From positions 2,976,001 through 3,040,000 of the forward strand of contig CM067081.1 of NCBI GenBank assembly GCA_034008185.1: a DNA stretch of 64,000 bases, given 5' to 3'. Within the stretch, counting starts at the first letter, position 1. Each line of letters opens with the position of its first letter. A program made the position numbers and the translations under genes. The notes beneath the pieces are model-generated. The model had not been told where the DNA came from. It did not search any database and was given only the letters and a program-made list of their open reading frames with translations. The stretch comes from Gorsachius magnificus. Its lineage: Eukaryota > Chordata > Aves > Pelecaniformes > Ardeidae. Shown here one piece after another: positions 25,538 to 36,507 of this stretch.

Positions 25538-26079
25538 AAAGCTAAAGCTATTCCTTTGGTGTTAGACAAATGGACTTGAGCACGATAACACAGGATCATG
25601 GTATATTCACCGCCCAGGTAAATCTTGATTCTGCTTCCAGTCCTCTTATGTCTGGTATTTATAATCTGTTGGAAATTTATTTTTTAGGCCTTGGAATCCA
25701 TTTATAAAGGCTTTCCTGGAAACAACTTCTAGTGCTGATCAGGCCCTTCTATGAATATTTGTTAATTTCTTAATTATTATTTGGAGTTAAATTTATTTTA
25801 ATCTTTTCAGAAGGAAAAAAAAGTTAATTTAAAAATACATTTATGGTAAGAGCTCTTTACCTTTTCCCATGTACTCCTGTGTTTTCTTCAGCAGTGTAGT
25901 CAGCGTTACAGAAATACCATGAGTCTGGTACAATTGGACAGCTTTCTCTTGGCTGTGCTCTGTAGCCTGGGAAGTTCTAGTTTGCACTGATGGGTCTTCA
26001 GCTGGTGGTGTAAACTTGCCAGAGAATGAGCACCTGATATCTGCAGTTTCCTTGCACCTGATTAATCAGAAATTACTTC

Positions 26080-26092
26080 CCCCCCCCCCCCC
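26080..26092. repeat. Poly-C run
   Basis: About 13 consecutive C residues in the inferred 3' UTR. A similar C-run is present near 28044-28058. Confidence 0.85.
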
Positions 26093-26668
26093 TTTTCCTC
26101 TGTACTTACTGTTCCTACCAGTAGAAGCCTCGAGGACTAAATCCCCTCTAAGTTTTCTTACAAAAATCCCAGCCTGACCATTCCCCACTTCAGCTGGGCA
26201 CAGCCCTCATCAGTAGAGACCCTAACGAGGGCAGTGCCTAAGCGGGGTTCAGCTACCACCCTCCCAGGCATCCCATGGGGACAGGGCACTGTGAATCGCT
26301 TCACCGACGTCTTCATAAAAACCCAAGCTGAAAATGCAGTCAGCCCTTTGGAATTAGGGGCATTTGTGGAATCGCTCCACCCTCTGTAGAAAGGAGGCAC
26401 CTAACGTTATTCATCTACATTAATGTCCTTTTCACCATCTGTACATTAAAGGAAGAAGCTTCAGCGGTTCGCTGGAGATGCGGTTTGCTGTCGGGTAGGT
26501 CACCACTAGCACGTGGGTTCAGCCGCACTAATGGGAAAGCGATTTGCAGCCTGCTTTGTGATTCCTGGTATTTGTTTCAGTTTGGATTTCATTGTTCTTG
26601 CTTTCTATATTGTATACCCAAGAATTTGGGCTCGGTTGTGAGCTCTCAAATATAAAAATATATAGCAG

Positions 26669-26674
26669 AATAAA
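26669..26674 (+). terminator. Possible intermediate poly(A) signal
   Basis: AATAAA ('gcagaataaaagacac') is followed about 20 bp later by a T-rich stretch. It is plausible as an alternative 3' end 1.25 kb after the stop codon. Confidence 0.4.
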
Positions 26675-28438
26675 AGACACTTCATCACGCCTGGCTTTTT
26701 TTTCCCTCCCTGGTCTATGCTTTCTTCTGAACCAATGACCTAGTCTTTTGGCCTAACTTCACCGTAAGGCTAGCCTAAATTAACTTTTTAAAATGTGGAT
26801 ATGTATAATCTCAACTATCTGTGGTCAAAACAAAATGTGTATGTGAGAACCAATATACATAATAGCACTGTTCTAGAATATGCATTTTTCCAGGTAACAC
26901 CTTAATGATTGTATTAAAAGTGTATTCACATTTCTTCTGTTAGCTTTTCACGGTTGTGTCTGCAATTGAGTAGTTGGATCGAGCCTTTCCTCAGCGATTC
27001 ATTAGCTCTGGTCTGTCCCAGTACCATGTGCTAGGTGGAAGAGCTCAGAAGCTCCTCAGAGACCTTGAATTCTGTAAAGCATTGAAGGTGATTCCAGGTG
27101 CAAACTTGGGCGTGAAGCTGGACACGTTCCTGAATATCTTCACCCCCGAGTAAGCTCCTCTTTTTCCAACCTCGTGATAAAGCTTCCCTAAAGGAAACCT
27201 CTGCAGCAGCTTAAAGCACTGCCATCATCTTTGAGAAGGGAGAGGTGGGAAATGCTCACTGTGCTTTAGCATCCTGAGAGCCAGAAATGAACACCTGAAA
27301 GCTTAGCACTTAGCAATGAAGTGGGCGTAAGATACTCTGTCCTGCGACCGTATCTTACCATCTTCTGATAGCGGGGTTGTTTTTTAGGTGAAATCTGGTC
27401 CTGCTGGGTCAGTCGTGCACCCTGCGGGATGGGATCTGGCATGCTGGAAGCAGCACAGACCTCCTGTTTGTAGGCATGCTCGTTTTCCTCTGCAGCGGGA
27501 AGGCATCGGCTTGTGCGTGATGGTGACTTTTCAAAGCAACCCAAAGAGTAGTTGGCAAGTCGCTCTGTTTCGTAGGCCAGCACCAAGTGTCTCCGTGCAA
27601 TTAAGCGACATGTGAAATTAGGTTCGTAGAGCATCCGTGGGACTTGGGATTTTTTTTTTTTTCCCCATTAGTTGCGCGTTTTTTCAGGTTGCACCCGACC
27701 AAATGAAGTCTAGTTCCCCCGCCGCCCCCCGATGTTGTGTTGCTGTTCCCGTTTGAGCCCTGTAATTGCTAATGTGTCAAACACGATGGTTGACTTCTGC
27801 GTCTGTCGCACAAAGCTGCTTTGAGGGGCTTTCTTAAGGGTGGGGGTGTCTTTAGTAGCCCTTAAACTACCCCCATGTTTCTCTTCTGCTCCCATCACTT
27901 TCTATGTAGAAGGTGGTGTGGAGGGGGACAGCATCGCAGCGCTGATCAAACTATTGGTGAACATCTCCTTGCCGTGAGGACGGACGTTGTACAAGCTGCA
28001 GCCACCCTTATGGCTTTCTTTTTTGCAATTAATTTATTTCCCCTCCCCCCCCCCCCCATGTAAATTACTTTGCAAATAGCGTAGTGGGAGAGAAACACAC
28101 CGTAGGTTTGAAGGCGAGGTGATCTATCACGGTGTGCTTTAAACTGTCGAGAGCCTTTCGGTTCCTGCACAGCTGTGCCACTGCTAAAGGTCTGCAAATG
28201 TCTTCAAGCGGAAAAAACATTTCATTGCAATCTTTTCCCCTCACTAGGAATTCCTAAGATTTTTGAGAATATTAGTTTTGGAAGATCGTATCCCACTATA
28301 TTTTTATAGCAAGCACAACAGCCTTGGCTTATCCTTGCTTGACCAGGTATTTCAAATAAGCAAAACCAGAATATCCCATAGTAAATGACACATTAAAACT
28401 ATGTTGGTAATTGCGGGAAAGCTCATCTGTATTTATAA

Positions 28439-28444
28439 AATAAA
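28439..28444 (+). terminator. Probable distal poly(A) signal
   Basis: AATAAA with a GU-rich downstream element ('acttgtgtgtcttctc' and later 'gttgtgtttgttttc') is the best-formed poly(A) context after the stop codon. It would give a 3' UTR of about 3 kb. Confidence 0.5.
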
Positions 28445-28465
28445 ACTGATTAGTATCTCTCAACT

Positions 28466-28861
28466 TGTGTGTCTTCTCTTAATGCCTCCGTTGTGTTTGT
28501 TTTCTTTACCAGCCTGATGGGAACCGCAGTCTCCTCCCCAGCCCCTCTTTGGCTTACTGTGCATTGAGCCCATATTGACCCAAATGTGAGTAGTTGGGCA
28601 AGAGGGTTTGCTAGAAGACCCGACTGCCTCGTTGGCTCCAAATCCAATTTCACACGAGATGGTATGGCAGTTGTTTTTCACTCTCCTTCCGCAAAGATGG
28701 CACGCAGCTGGAAAAACAGCATACGGAGGGGCTGGAAAAACAGCATATGGAGGGGCTGGGAGACAGCTGGATTTGCAAAACCTTTTATGGATAGTGGGAA
28801 ACGCCGTCGTCCCTCATCAGGGGGGCATTGCTGCTCCTCCAGCACCTTCTGTGATCCCAGC
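28466..28861. other. Short intergenic stretch before the truncated LTR
   Basis: It holds unique sequence and a 25-bp tandem duplication at 28707-28756. Overlapping open frames here lack splice or coding support. Confidence 0.5.
28707..28756. repeat. 25-bp tandem duplication
   Basis: The unit starting GCTGGAAAAACAGCAT occurs twice (28707-28731 and 28732-28756) with one C/T difference, followed by a partial third start (GCTGG). It lies about 100 bp upstream of the recognisable LTR sequence. Confidence 0.92.
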
Positions 28862-29428
28862 TGTATTGGGTCAAGCTGCACAGGGGTATGTAGAAAGAGG
28901 TTGATAACACACCAATGTTTTGGCTACTGCTGAGCAGTGCTCGAACAGCATCAAGGCTGTGTCTCCAACGTTCCCCCCCACACCACCACCAGTGGGCTGG
29001 GAGGGGGCAAGATCTTGGGAGGGGAGGTAGCCAAGACCCCTGACCCAAACCAACCAAAGGGATATTCCATACCATGTGACGTCAGCTTAGATATAAAAAC
29101 TAAGGGAAAAGGAAGAGGAGGGGGGACATTCGTCTTATGCGATGTTTTGTCTTTGGGAAGGAAGAACTATGGATACTGAAGCCTTACTTCCTGGGAAGTG
29201 GCTGGACATTGCCTGCTAATGGGAAGTAGAAAAATAAAATCTTGTTTTCTTTCCTTTTGCTACCACGCGCGGCCTTTGCTTTCGCTTTTTTTTTTTTTCT
29301 TTATTAAACTGCCTTTATCTCGACCCACGAGCCCTTTGATTTACTTTTCTCTCCTCTGTCCGGTTAGAGGGGAGTGATAGAGCAGCTTTGGTGGGCTCCT
29401 GGCATCCAGCCAGGGTCAAACCACCACA
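28862..29428 (+). mobile_element. 5'-truncated or diverged LTR, same family as 51225-51796
   Basis: From 'ttgataacacaccaatgtttt' on, it aligns by eye with the LTR at 51225. Shared landmarks are TGACGTCA at 29077-29084, a TATA box at 29092-29098, ATTAAA at 29303-29308, 'ctttatctcgacccacgag' and a 3' end '...gggtcaaaccaccaca'. The typical TG start is not clear and I found no target-site duplication. The true left edge could lie 20-40 bp further out. No retroviral coding sequence adjoins it. Confidence 0.78.
29077..29098 (+). promoter_or_regulatory. CRE and TATA box of the truncated LTR
   Basis: The palindrome TGACGTCA (29077-29084, a CREB/ATF consensus site) is followed 7 bp later by TATAAAA (29092-29098). 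The same pair is present in the LTR at 51225. It is the likely U3 promoter core; activity is unknown. Confidence 0.6.
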
Positions 29429-30542
29429 CCGGCTAATACACAACGTGTATCTGCCTAAAAAAGCTTATGTTCCTCTTGAACAGGAGTCTACTGCACAAGT
29501 CTTGGGAGGAGACCGTCCATGGCATGGAGTCGCTGGTGGGAAGCAGTGCAACGCAAAGAGCTCCAGGGAGGTTCCAGGCATCATCAGTGCCGCAGGTTTT
29601 TTGTGGTTTGGGGTTTTTTTTAATTTTTTTTTTTTCTTTCTTCCACCCAATCTGTCAGCAGAGACTAAAATGCCAAGAGGCCAACTGTATGGTCCTGGAG
29701 CTGATGTGGGAAGATACAGAAGAGAAATTTAACCTTAAGCTGTGTCATTAGGTTGAACGGCTCTATTGAAACGTGCATTAAAGTGAGGAATAAACTCTGA
29801 ATGGAAGAGCTTTGTACTGAAATGTAGATAGAGTGGCCTCTAGATAAACCTTGGGCTCTTCTGTACCTCCTTTTGTCACCTTTCAAATGGCTGGAGAGGG
29901 TATTTTTCCTTGGTTTCTGGGTGTTGACCTTTTTTCAGGTGGACCTGCTCTGTGTCCTCTGAATTGATCTGGTTTCGCTGGTACCTTTGGGCAGCCCTGA
30001 GCTGCTCCTGTCCAGGCAAGGATCCTTAACCCCCGGTGAAAAAAGGACTGCAGTTTTCCAGGAGAAAAAAAGAAAAATTAAGACTTCTTTTAATTGCTGG
30101 TTATTTTGATATCAGCTTATTTTGTATATGGCAGAGTGCAACATTGTTTTACAATTTAAATAGTATGAAAACTTTTTTTCTCCACTAAGTCATTGGTTGT
30201 CACACGTCGGCTCTGCTGCCAATGACATTTCTCCTGTGTGCATTGCATTGACAAGCTTGACATTTCACCTGTCGGACTCTTCAATCTAACTGTATGTTGT
30301 TACTTTTTAATGGGATGTTTTGATAAAACTGCACTTGAAAATCTGAATTTCCGACTTTTTAAACAGGTGTGTTCATGACGGTCTGGGTTGTCTTGGTTTT
30401 AGCAGGGGCAAAAAGCCCTTTTTTTTGCGTTGCACGGACTTGTTAAAAGAAACTGAAGCACTGGCCACCAAAAAAAAATAATAAAAAAATAATAGAAAAA
30501 AGTGCTTTCTGTAGTCGGGTCTGACAAAGGTTTCATTTCCTC
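29429..30542. other. Intergenic unique sequence
   Basis: AT-rich sequence without CR1. It includes AATAAA at 29789-29794 and several A/T runs. Some of it could belong to a very long 3' UTR of the upstream gene, but the intervening LTR argues against simple continuity. No coding exon was recognised. Confidence 0.45.
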
Positions 30543-30807
30543 CAGGCCAAGGGGCCATGGGCACAAACTGAAGCAGAAGAGGTTCCAGTTGAACGGGAGG
30601 AAGAACTTGTTGACTGTGAGGGTGCCCGAGCCCTGGCCCAGGCTGCCCAGGGGGGCTGTGGAGTCTCCTTCTCTGGAGATCTTCAACCCCCGCCTGGCCG
30701 CTGTCCTGTGCCCCCTGCTCTGGGTGAGCCTGCTTGGGCAGGGGGGTGGCACTGGGGGAGCTCCTGAGGGCCCTTCCAACCCCAGCCATGCTGGGATTCC
30801 GGGATTG
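30543..30807 (+). mobile_element. CR1 fragment with 'gggattc' tail
   Basis: The ORF2 C-terminus is readable ([15 protein letters not shown], then [13 protein letters not shown]). The 3' end 'cttccaaccccagccatgctgggattccgggattg' differs from the octamer type. It is the same subfamily as the copies at 46261 and 53437. Confidence 0.88.
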
Positions 30808-31174
30808 ACACCGGTCCGTTAAGCCTTGAATTGGCTCAAGTCACCCGTGCGATCTGGCGCTGCCTTCCCCAGCAACAGCCAAGCGGGTGCTTTCTGCTCT
30901 TGCAGAGGGCAAGCGTTCTCCCGAGAATGCTGGCGGAGCAGAATGTGACCCTGTGGTCCCTGCTGTGCCTCCCAGCCGGGACAGCCTCGCAGGGGAGGGA
31001 GGGCAGCAGCCCCTCAGCCTGACGCTGGGCACCCGTACTGATCACCCGCGGTAACCGAAACACGTTAAGGCTGTTGATTTAGGCAAAGCTAAACGCAGTT
31101 TCCTTGGCTGGGCAGAGGTGAGGTGGGGAATAAATCTAACACTTGCTCTAATTATTGATTTTTGGTCTTTTGGC

Positions 31175-31400
31175 AGCGGCAGCGCCCTGGCTTTCCATCC
31201 CGACCCCGCCTGCCAGCAGCGGCACACGCTCTGCGTGCCCGTGCCAGAGGCATCGTGCGATTGCAGCAGCCAGCCCTCGGCCACCGTGAGGTACCCGTCG
31301 GAAGGGGTTTGGGCTGTTGGCTTGCTTGCAGGCAGCGCCAGCGAGACCTTCATCCCGGCTTTGTGAGAGGGATAACCCTCTCCAACGAGCATCGCTGAAA
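31175..31400. other. CpG-rich patch
   Basis: By hand I count about 19 CpG dinucleotides in about 225 bp of GC-rich unique sequence just left of a CR1 copy. It includes an acceptor-like site ('tttttggtcttttggcag' ending 31176) and a GAG|GTACCC donor-like site at 31291, with all three frames open between. It could be a small CpG island or part of an unannotated transcript; no gene was recognised. Confidence 0.4.
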
Positions 31401-31461
31401 AGCAGCCAATGCCTTTTGCTGATGGCGCTCGAGAGGCGGGCTGAGCCCAGACTGCTCGACT

Positions 31462-31963
31462 GGGTTCTGTTTCGGGCCCCTCACTACAAGAAAGATGTTG
31501 CCTTGCTGGAACATCTCCAGAGGGGAGCCACAAAGCTGGGGAGGGGTCTGGAGCCCCAGGCTGCTGGGCAGCGGCTGGGGGAGCTGGGGGTGTTCAGCCT
31601 GGAGCAGAGGAGGCTGAGGGGAGCCCTCATCGCTGCCTACAACTGCCTGAGAGGAGGGGGGAGCCAGGGGGGTCGGGCTCTGCTCCCAGGGAAGGGGCGA
31701 TGGGACGAGGGGCACGGGCCTCAAGTTGTGCCAGGGCAGGGTGAGGTTGGCCCTGGGGAACAATTCCTTCCCCAAAGGGCTGTCAGGCACTGGAAGGGGC
31801 TGCCCAGGGAAGGGGTCGAGTCCCCAGCCCTGGGGGGATTTAACAGCCGGGCAGAGGCGGTGCTGAGGGCCAGGGTTTGGGGGTGGGATGGCAGGGGTAG
31901 GGGAACGGTTGGGCTGGGGGAGCTTAAAGGGCTTTTCCAAACCTAAACAATTCTGTGATTCTA
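31462..31963 (+). mobile_element. CR1 fragment, GC-rich subfamily, longest copy
   Basis: It begins at 'gttctgtttcgggcccctca' (ORF2 region [13 protein letters not shown]) and runs through the GC-rich ORF2 end and 3' UTR to 'aacaattctgtgattct'. The frame shifts after YNCLRGGG and shifts back near RAVRHW. These are the same two indels seen in the other GC-rich copies. Confidence 0.94.
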
Positions 31964-32025
31964 AAATTCAATCATTACTTTTTTGGCATGCATTTAGCTT
32001 CAAAAAATCAAAAAAATCAAAGGAA

Positions 32026-32352
32026 AGGAGGCTGTAGCAAGGTGGGGGTCGGCCTCTTCTCCCTGGTAACGGACGATAGGACGAGGGGGAATGGTCTGAA
32101 GTTGCACCAGGGCAGGTTTAGGTTGGACATTAGGAAAAACTTCTTCCCCGAAAGGTTGTCAGGCTCTGGAAGGGGCTGCCCAGGGAGGTGGTGGAGTCCC
32201 CATCCCTGGAGGTATTTAAAAGAAGGGCAGATGAGGTGCTTACGGCCAGGGTTTAGTGGTGGGATGGCAGGGTTAGGTTAACGGTTGGACTAACGGTTGG
32301 ACTTGATGATCTTAAAGGTCTTTTCCAACCAAAGCTATTCTATTCTATTCTA
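32026..32352 (+). mobile_element. CR1 fragment with duplicated 3' UTR motif
   Basis: It reads [20 protein letters not shown] and [10 protein letters not shown]. The 3' UTR repeats 'aacggttggact' (about 32279-32302). The tail is (ATTCT)n, 'ctattctattctattcta', instead of the octamer. Confidence 0.93.
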
Positions 32353-33133
32353 AACTGCTCGACTCAAATCTTGTCAGCTGTCTTACGTGGTGTGTTTTTC
32401 ATGTCTCTTAAAAAAAAAAAAAAATAGCGTGTGGGGATCAGGTTGTGTGGTTCACCCCTCAAGTGTTAAACTTGAGTCATGGACCACTCCTAATGGGCAG
32501 CTCAGCTCCTGAAGTGCTGTGGCACGTTAATGCTGGAGCTCCTTCATGCTGGTATAAACAGATCTATAAGCACAGAACAGTCCTAGCTGCCTAAAAATTT
32601 CGTCTAAAATGGCTGTATTTTTTAAATAGCGTCATGAGGTAGTTCAGTCAATTAAGCTGCGTAAAAGCTGTTCAGCTTGAACGCGGAGGTGGAAAACCTG
32701 GAGCCCAGCCATCATGCTTCTGCCAGGCACCTTGGCCGGGTGTGGGGACTGCACCCCATGGACAGGACGGGCTCCAGCCATGGAGGAGAAGTTTCTCTCT
32801 CCATCTTCCTTCTTCCAGAAGGTGGCAGGTCAGGGCAGCGTGGTGCTGTAGTTGGGTTGCCGAAGCCTACCCAGACTTTCATCCCAGCTCTACCTCTCAG
32901 CGACTGTTCTGCTTGCGAGTCTCCTTGGGCTTCTTCACTCAGGAAGGCAATATCCCTCCAGCTGGATGGTTCATTGCTGCCAATAGTGCTTCTATTTTCA
33001 GCCGAGACTTGCACATGCTACAAGCAAGTCAGGCACTTTTGGGGAAGAAAATCTCCTTTTCCTTGCAGGTTATCTCCTGATGGAGGACGTGCATGGACAT
33101 CTTTGCCCTTCCTCGGTGAAGCTCTGTAGCGGA
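32353..33133. other. Intergenic unique sequence
   Basis: It contains a poly-A run at about 32410 and unique sequence. The longest open frame (32677-33129) has no splice or family support. Confidence 0.5.
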
Positions 33134-34022
33134 AATCATAGAATCATAGAATCATAGAATGTTTTGGGTTGGAAGGGACCCCTAGAGGTCATCTAGTCCA
33201 ACCCCCCTTCAGTGAGCAGGGACACCACTAACTAGATCAGGTTGCTCAGAGCCCCATCCAACCTGTCCTTGAATGTTCCCAGGGATGGGGCCTCCACCAC
33301 CTCTCTGGGCAACCTGTTCCAGTGTTTTACCACCCTCATTGTAAAGAATTTCTTCCTTATATCCAGTCTAAACCTACCCTGGTTTAGTTTAAAACCATTA
33401 CCCCTTGTCCTCTCACAGCTGGCCCTACTAAAAAGATTTTCCCCATCTATCCTATAGGCCCCCTTTAGGTACTGAAAGGCCGTAATCAGGTCTCCCCGCA
33501 GCCTTCTCTTCTCCAGGCTGAACAAGCCCAACTCCCTCAGCCTGTCCTCATAGGAGAGGTGCTCCAGCCCTCGGATCATTTTAGTAGCCCTCCTCTGGAC
33601 CCGCTCCAACAGTTCCATGTCCTTCTTGTGCTGAGGGCTCCAGAGTTGGACACAATACTCCAGGGGAGGTCTCACCAGAGCAGAGTAGAGGGGCAGAATC
33701 ACCTCCCTCGACCTGCTGGCCACGCTTCTCCTGATGCAGCCCAGGGTACGGTTGGCCTTCTGGGCTGCCAGCGCCCATGGCCGGCTCATGTCCAGCTTTT
33801 CATCCACCAGCACGCCCAAGTCCCTCTGGGCAGGGCTGCTCTCGATCCTTTCTTCCCCCAGCCTGTATTGGTACTGGGGGTTACCCTGACCCAGGTGCAT
33901 GACCTTGCACTTGGCCTTGTTGAACCTCATGAGGTTCACACAGGCCCACCTCTCCAGCCTGTCCAGGTCTCTCTGGATGACATCCCGTCCTTCTGGTGTG
34001 TCAACCGCACCACTCAGTTTGG
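33134..34022 (-). mobile_element. CR1 copy with open ORF2 C-terminus, antisense
   Basis: Three octamer units at the left edge mark the 3' tail. A 235-codon frame (33232-33939, minus strand) covers the end of ORF2 without interruption: [12 protein letters not shown], the [18 protein letters not shown] block and the terminal [12 protein letters not shown]. The copy is 5'-truncated inside the reverse-transcriptase domain, just after the catalytic FADD position; only DTKLSG remains. It cannot encode an active enzyme. It is one of the least-decayed copies in the window. Confidence 0.95.
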
Positions 34023-35492
34023 TGTCTGTCTCTTCTTTTCAGCCCTTGCTTTTCTGGTTTTGCTTTCCGAAGGCTGTTTGTGGTCATTGGTCTGAAATCA
34101 GGAAGAACCTTGGTGGAGTTTGGGGTTGCCTTCTGCGGTTTCACATGACCTGGCTAGCACTGCTCAGAACACGGCTCCTGGGTTTGGAAATCATTTTCTC
34201 GTATTAATCGTCTTCTCCCTGCAAACTTGCAATGATGATGAAATGCTACTGCAACCCGATAATGTCCTTGATGGTTTAACTGGAGACACGAGTGCACTGG
34301 CAGCAAGACAGAGGCCCCTTACGTGTATCTGTTTTCTATGGCCTTGGTTGTATGTGCCCTATGCGGGACCGAGAGGGAACAGTTCCTCGAGGGGACATTG
34401 GGCATCTGACAGAAACAGCGCAGATGTTTTGATTACATCTCAGCTTTATGGGGATCTCACAGCATTCCTCCTTTCTTTCACCACTGTTTAAAACGATGCT
34501 GGAAGGAGTGGTAACGAACAAAGTTCACCTCTGTCTAACTCCACCCCTACAAAGTTCCCCCACGTCTTGCTGCCTGATCTGAAGGACGATGAGGATTCCT
34601 GTTAAGGGACCATTGTGCTCCTGGCCACGGCTTAACCCCTGTCCCTTAGAGAGCTGAAATCAAGTGCGCCTGGTTTTAAAAGATCTCTGGGCAGCTACAG
34701 CTGTGGGTCTGGAGGAGTCTGAGGTTTTAGCACTGCAATTGTTAAGTTTTACTCTGCTCCAGAAGTGCGTTGGGGTTCCTCTGAAACGCCGAATGCCAGT
34801 CCTTTGCAGCAGGTGGAGATGCTCCTTGCTATATTGCAACTTCTGCATGGCATCGGTGTCCTCTTCCTTCACCTCAAACACAAAACAGTGGTTGGCAATG
34901 CTGTTTTTTGTTGGGTTTTCTTTTTTTCATATGTTCACTGCAGATAATGCTCCAGCAGCAAATGCAGAGCTGAGCGGCTACAGAGGAGCTACGGGTCCCT
35001 CCGTATGACCTGACTGCTCTTGCCTTGGGGTGGGCACCGCGTTGGAGGAGCGTGTGTGGTTGAGATGGATTAACGGGAGGGATTTCAGCTGCCGTGCTGG
35101 AATTAAAAAGCACCTTTCTGGGAGCAAATAAAAGTAATGCCACACTGGTTGTAAGGGCAATCGGGGCGGTGCACCAGCGCAGCACCTCTCCTGGAGATCA
35201 GAAACACAGGGCTGTGATTCGGGCTACAAGATATTTGTTTTAAGAGTGGGATCATGACTCTTCCTTGGTGATGGGGCTGTTCCTCCTCTGTCATGGGTTG
35301 TGTCGTGTGTTCAGGCAGGACACCTTCAGTTCCCGTGCGAGAGAAGGACAAAACCAACAGGAGAGTGGTTTCTTGCAGTCCAGGACCCCCTTGTTTAGAA
35401 CAGTATTGGCAAGCTGAAGGATAGCTGGGGATCTCTGAAAACATTCTCTATTTTCTATATCTGAGTAACATTTGTAACAAAATAAAACCCTG
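34023..35492. other. Intergenic unique sequence
   Basis: No repeat family or gene was recognised. Several short open frames on both strands lack splice sites or recognisable domains. Confidence 0.5.
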
Positions 35493-35640
35493 AATCATGG
35501 AATCCCAGGTTGGAAGGGACCTCAAGGATCATCTAGAGAACAGCACAGTCTAGACAAGATGGCCCAGCACCCTGTCCAGCTGAGGCTTGAAAGTGTCCAA
35601 TGTGGTGGAGTCAATCGCTCCCCTGGGGAGATTATTATTG
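35493..35640 (-). mobile_element. Diverged CR1 fragment, antisense
   Basis: 'aatcatggaatcccaggttggaagggacc' and 'tccagctgaggcttgaaagtgtcca...ggtggagtcaatc' follow the general CR1 antisense pattern with many differences. It is an old copy, and the right boundary is uncertain. Confidence 0.7.
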
Positions 35641-36507
35641 AATTAATTTGTTTCAATAAGAGGTTAATTTCCTTCACTTATCTTCAGACGGCCTTCAGAG
35701 GACAGAGTGCCCTATGGACTCCATAGGGCTCCTCCACCCGTTGATGTCTGTCGCCTCTCCCTTTTCTCCTGTCATTAGCACCGTTCCACAATAGGTGTTT
35801 GCCACCCAATTAATTACAAGCTCCGCAGTTGCTGGGCTCTATGAGCAACTCTTAATAACAGATCTACCTGGATATTTCTCTCCTCGGACGTTTGCCAAAC
35901 CACAAGCCATCAGCAAGGTTTAAGCAAGTTTTAAGCACGTTCCCATCAGTTGAAGCCATAGGCTTGGTGCTGGAGTGAAAAATGAATATTGGGGTTGTGA
36001 AGGGCTGGTCACACGCGTGTAGAGCAACCGCTGATGAGGAGATCCAGCCGTGTGTGGAGAACGGGCAAGAGGCACTGAGACTTTCTGCTTTGTAGATCTT
36101 AAAAAGTGCTTAATGGCCATATGACACTGCACACGTTTTCACTTCCCACCTGCATTTGCTAGAAGAGTGTTGGGCCAACAGGCTGGGCTGAGTTTTTAGG
36201 CTGGTCTTGCCTAACCAGTTATACCAGATGGACCACAGCGTTGTTTTACCTAGAGCTTGTAGTGTGTTATTTGCCAGTTAAGCCACAGGATTTCAGAAAA
36301 GTGTGGAAATCCTTCCTAGCATGGAAGGTGGTCAGGAGGGAGAGGGACTATTCAGAGTATTAACTTTGGGCAGCTAAAAACTCACCTTTGCAACCACAGA
36401 ATTCATTGTTTCCTTCCCAGTTAAGATCAGGTGTGTTCAGCCACGTTCCCGTTGCAACTTTTTATCATCTACCTCGTCTAGTTTTAACATCTACATTTAA
36501 CATCTAC

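Larger units (their letters stand above)
25429..28465 (+). other. Probable 3' UTR and downstream sequence of the gene
   Basis: This is AT-rich sequence directly after the stop codon, free of CR1 for over 5 kb. Three AATAAA hexamers lie in it, at 25532, 26669 and 28439. The last is followed within about 25 bp by a GU-rich stretch ('cttgtgtgtcttctc'), so the longest form probably ends near 28465. The boundary is inferred only; further signals such as the AATAAA at 29789 could extend it. Confidence 0.5.

Noticed and set aside
30373..30789. 138-codon minus-strand frame
   Set aside because: It is the antisense of the CR1 copy at 30543 plus an A/T-rich flank.
31350..31940. 196-codon proline-rich minus-strand frame (and similar ones at 796, 14083, 54928)
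   Set aside because: These are antisense or out-of-frame readings of the GC-rich CR1 subfamily. GC-rich sequence has few stop codons, which keeps several frames open.
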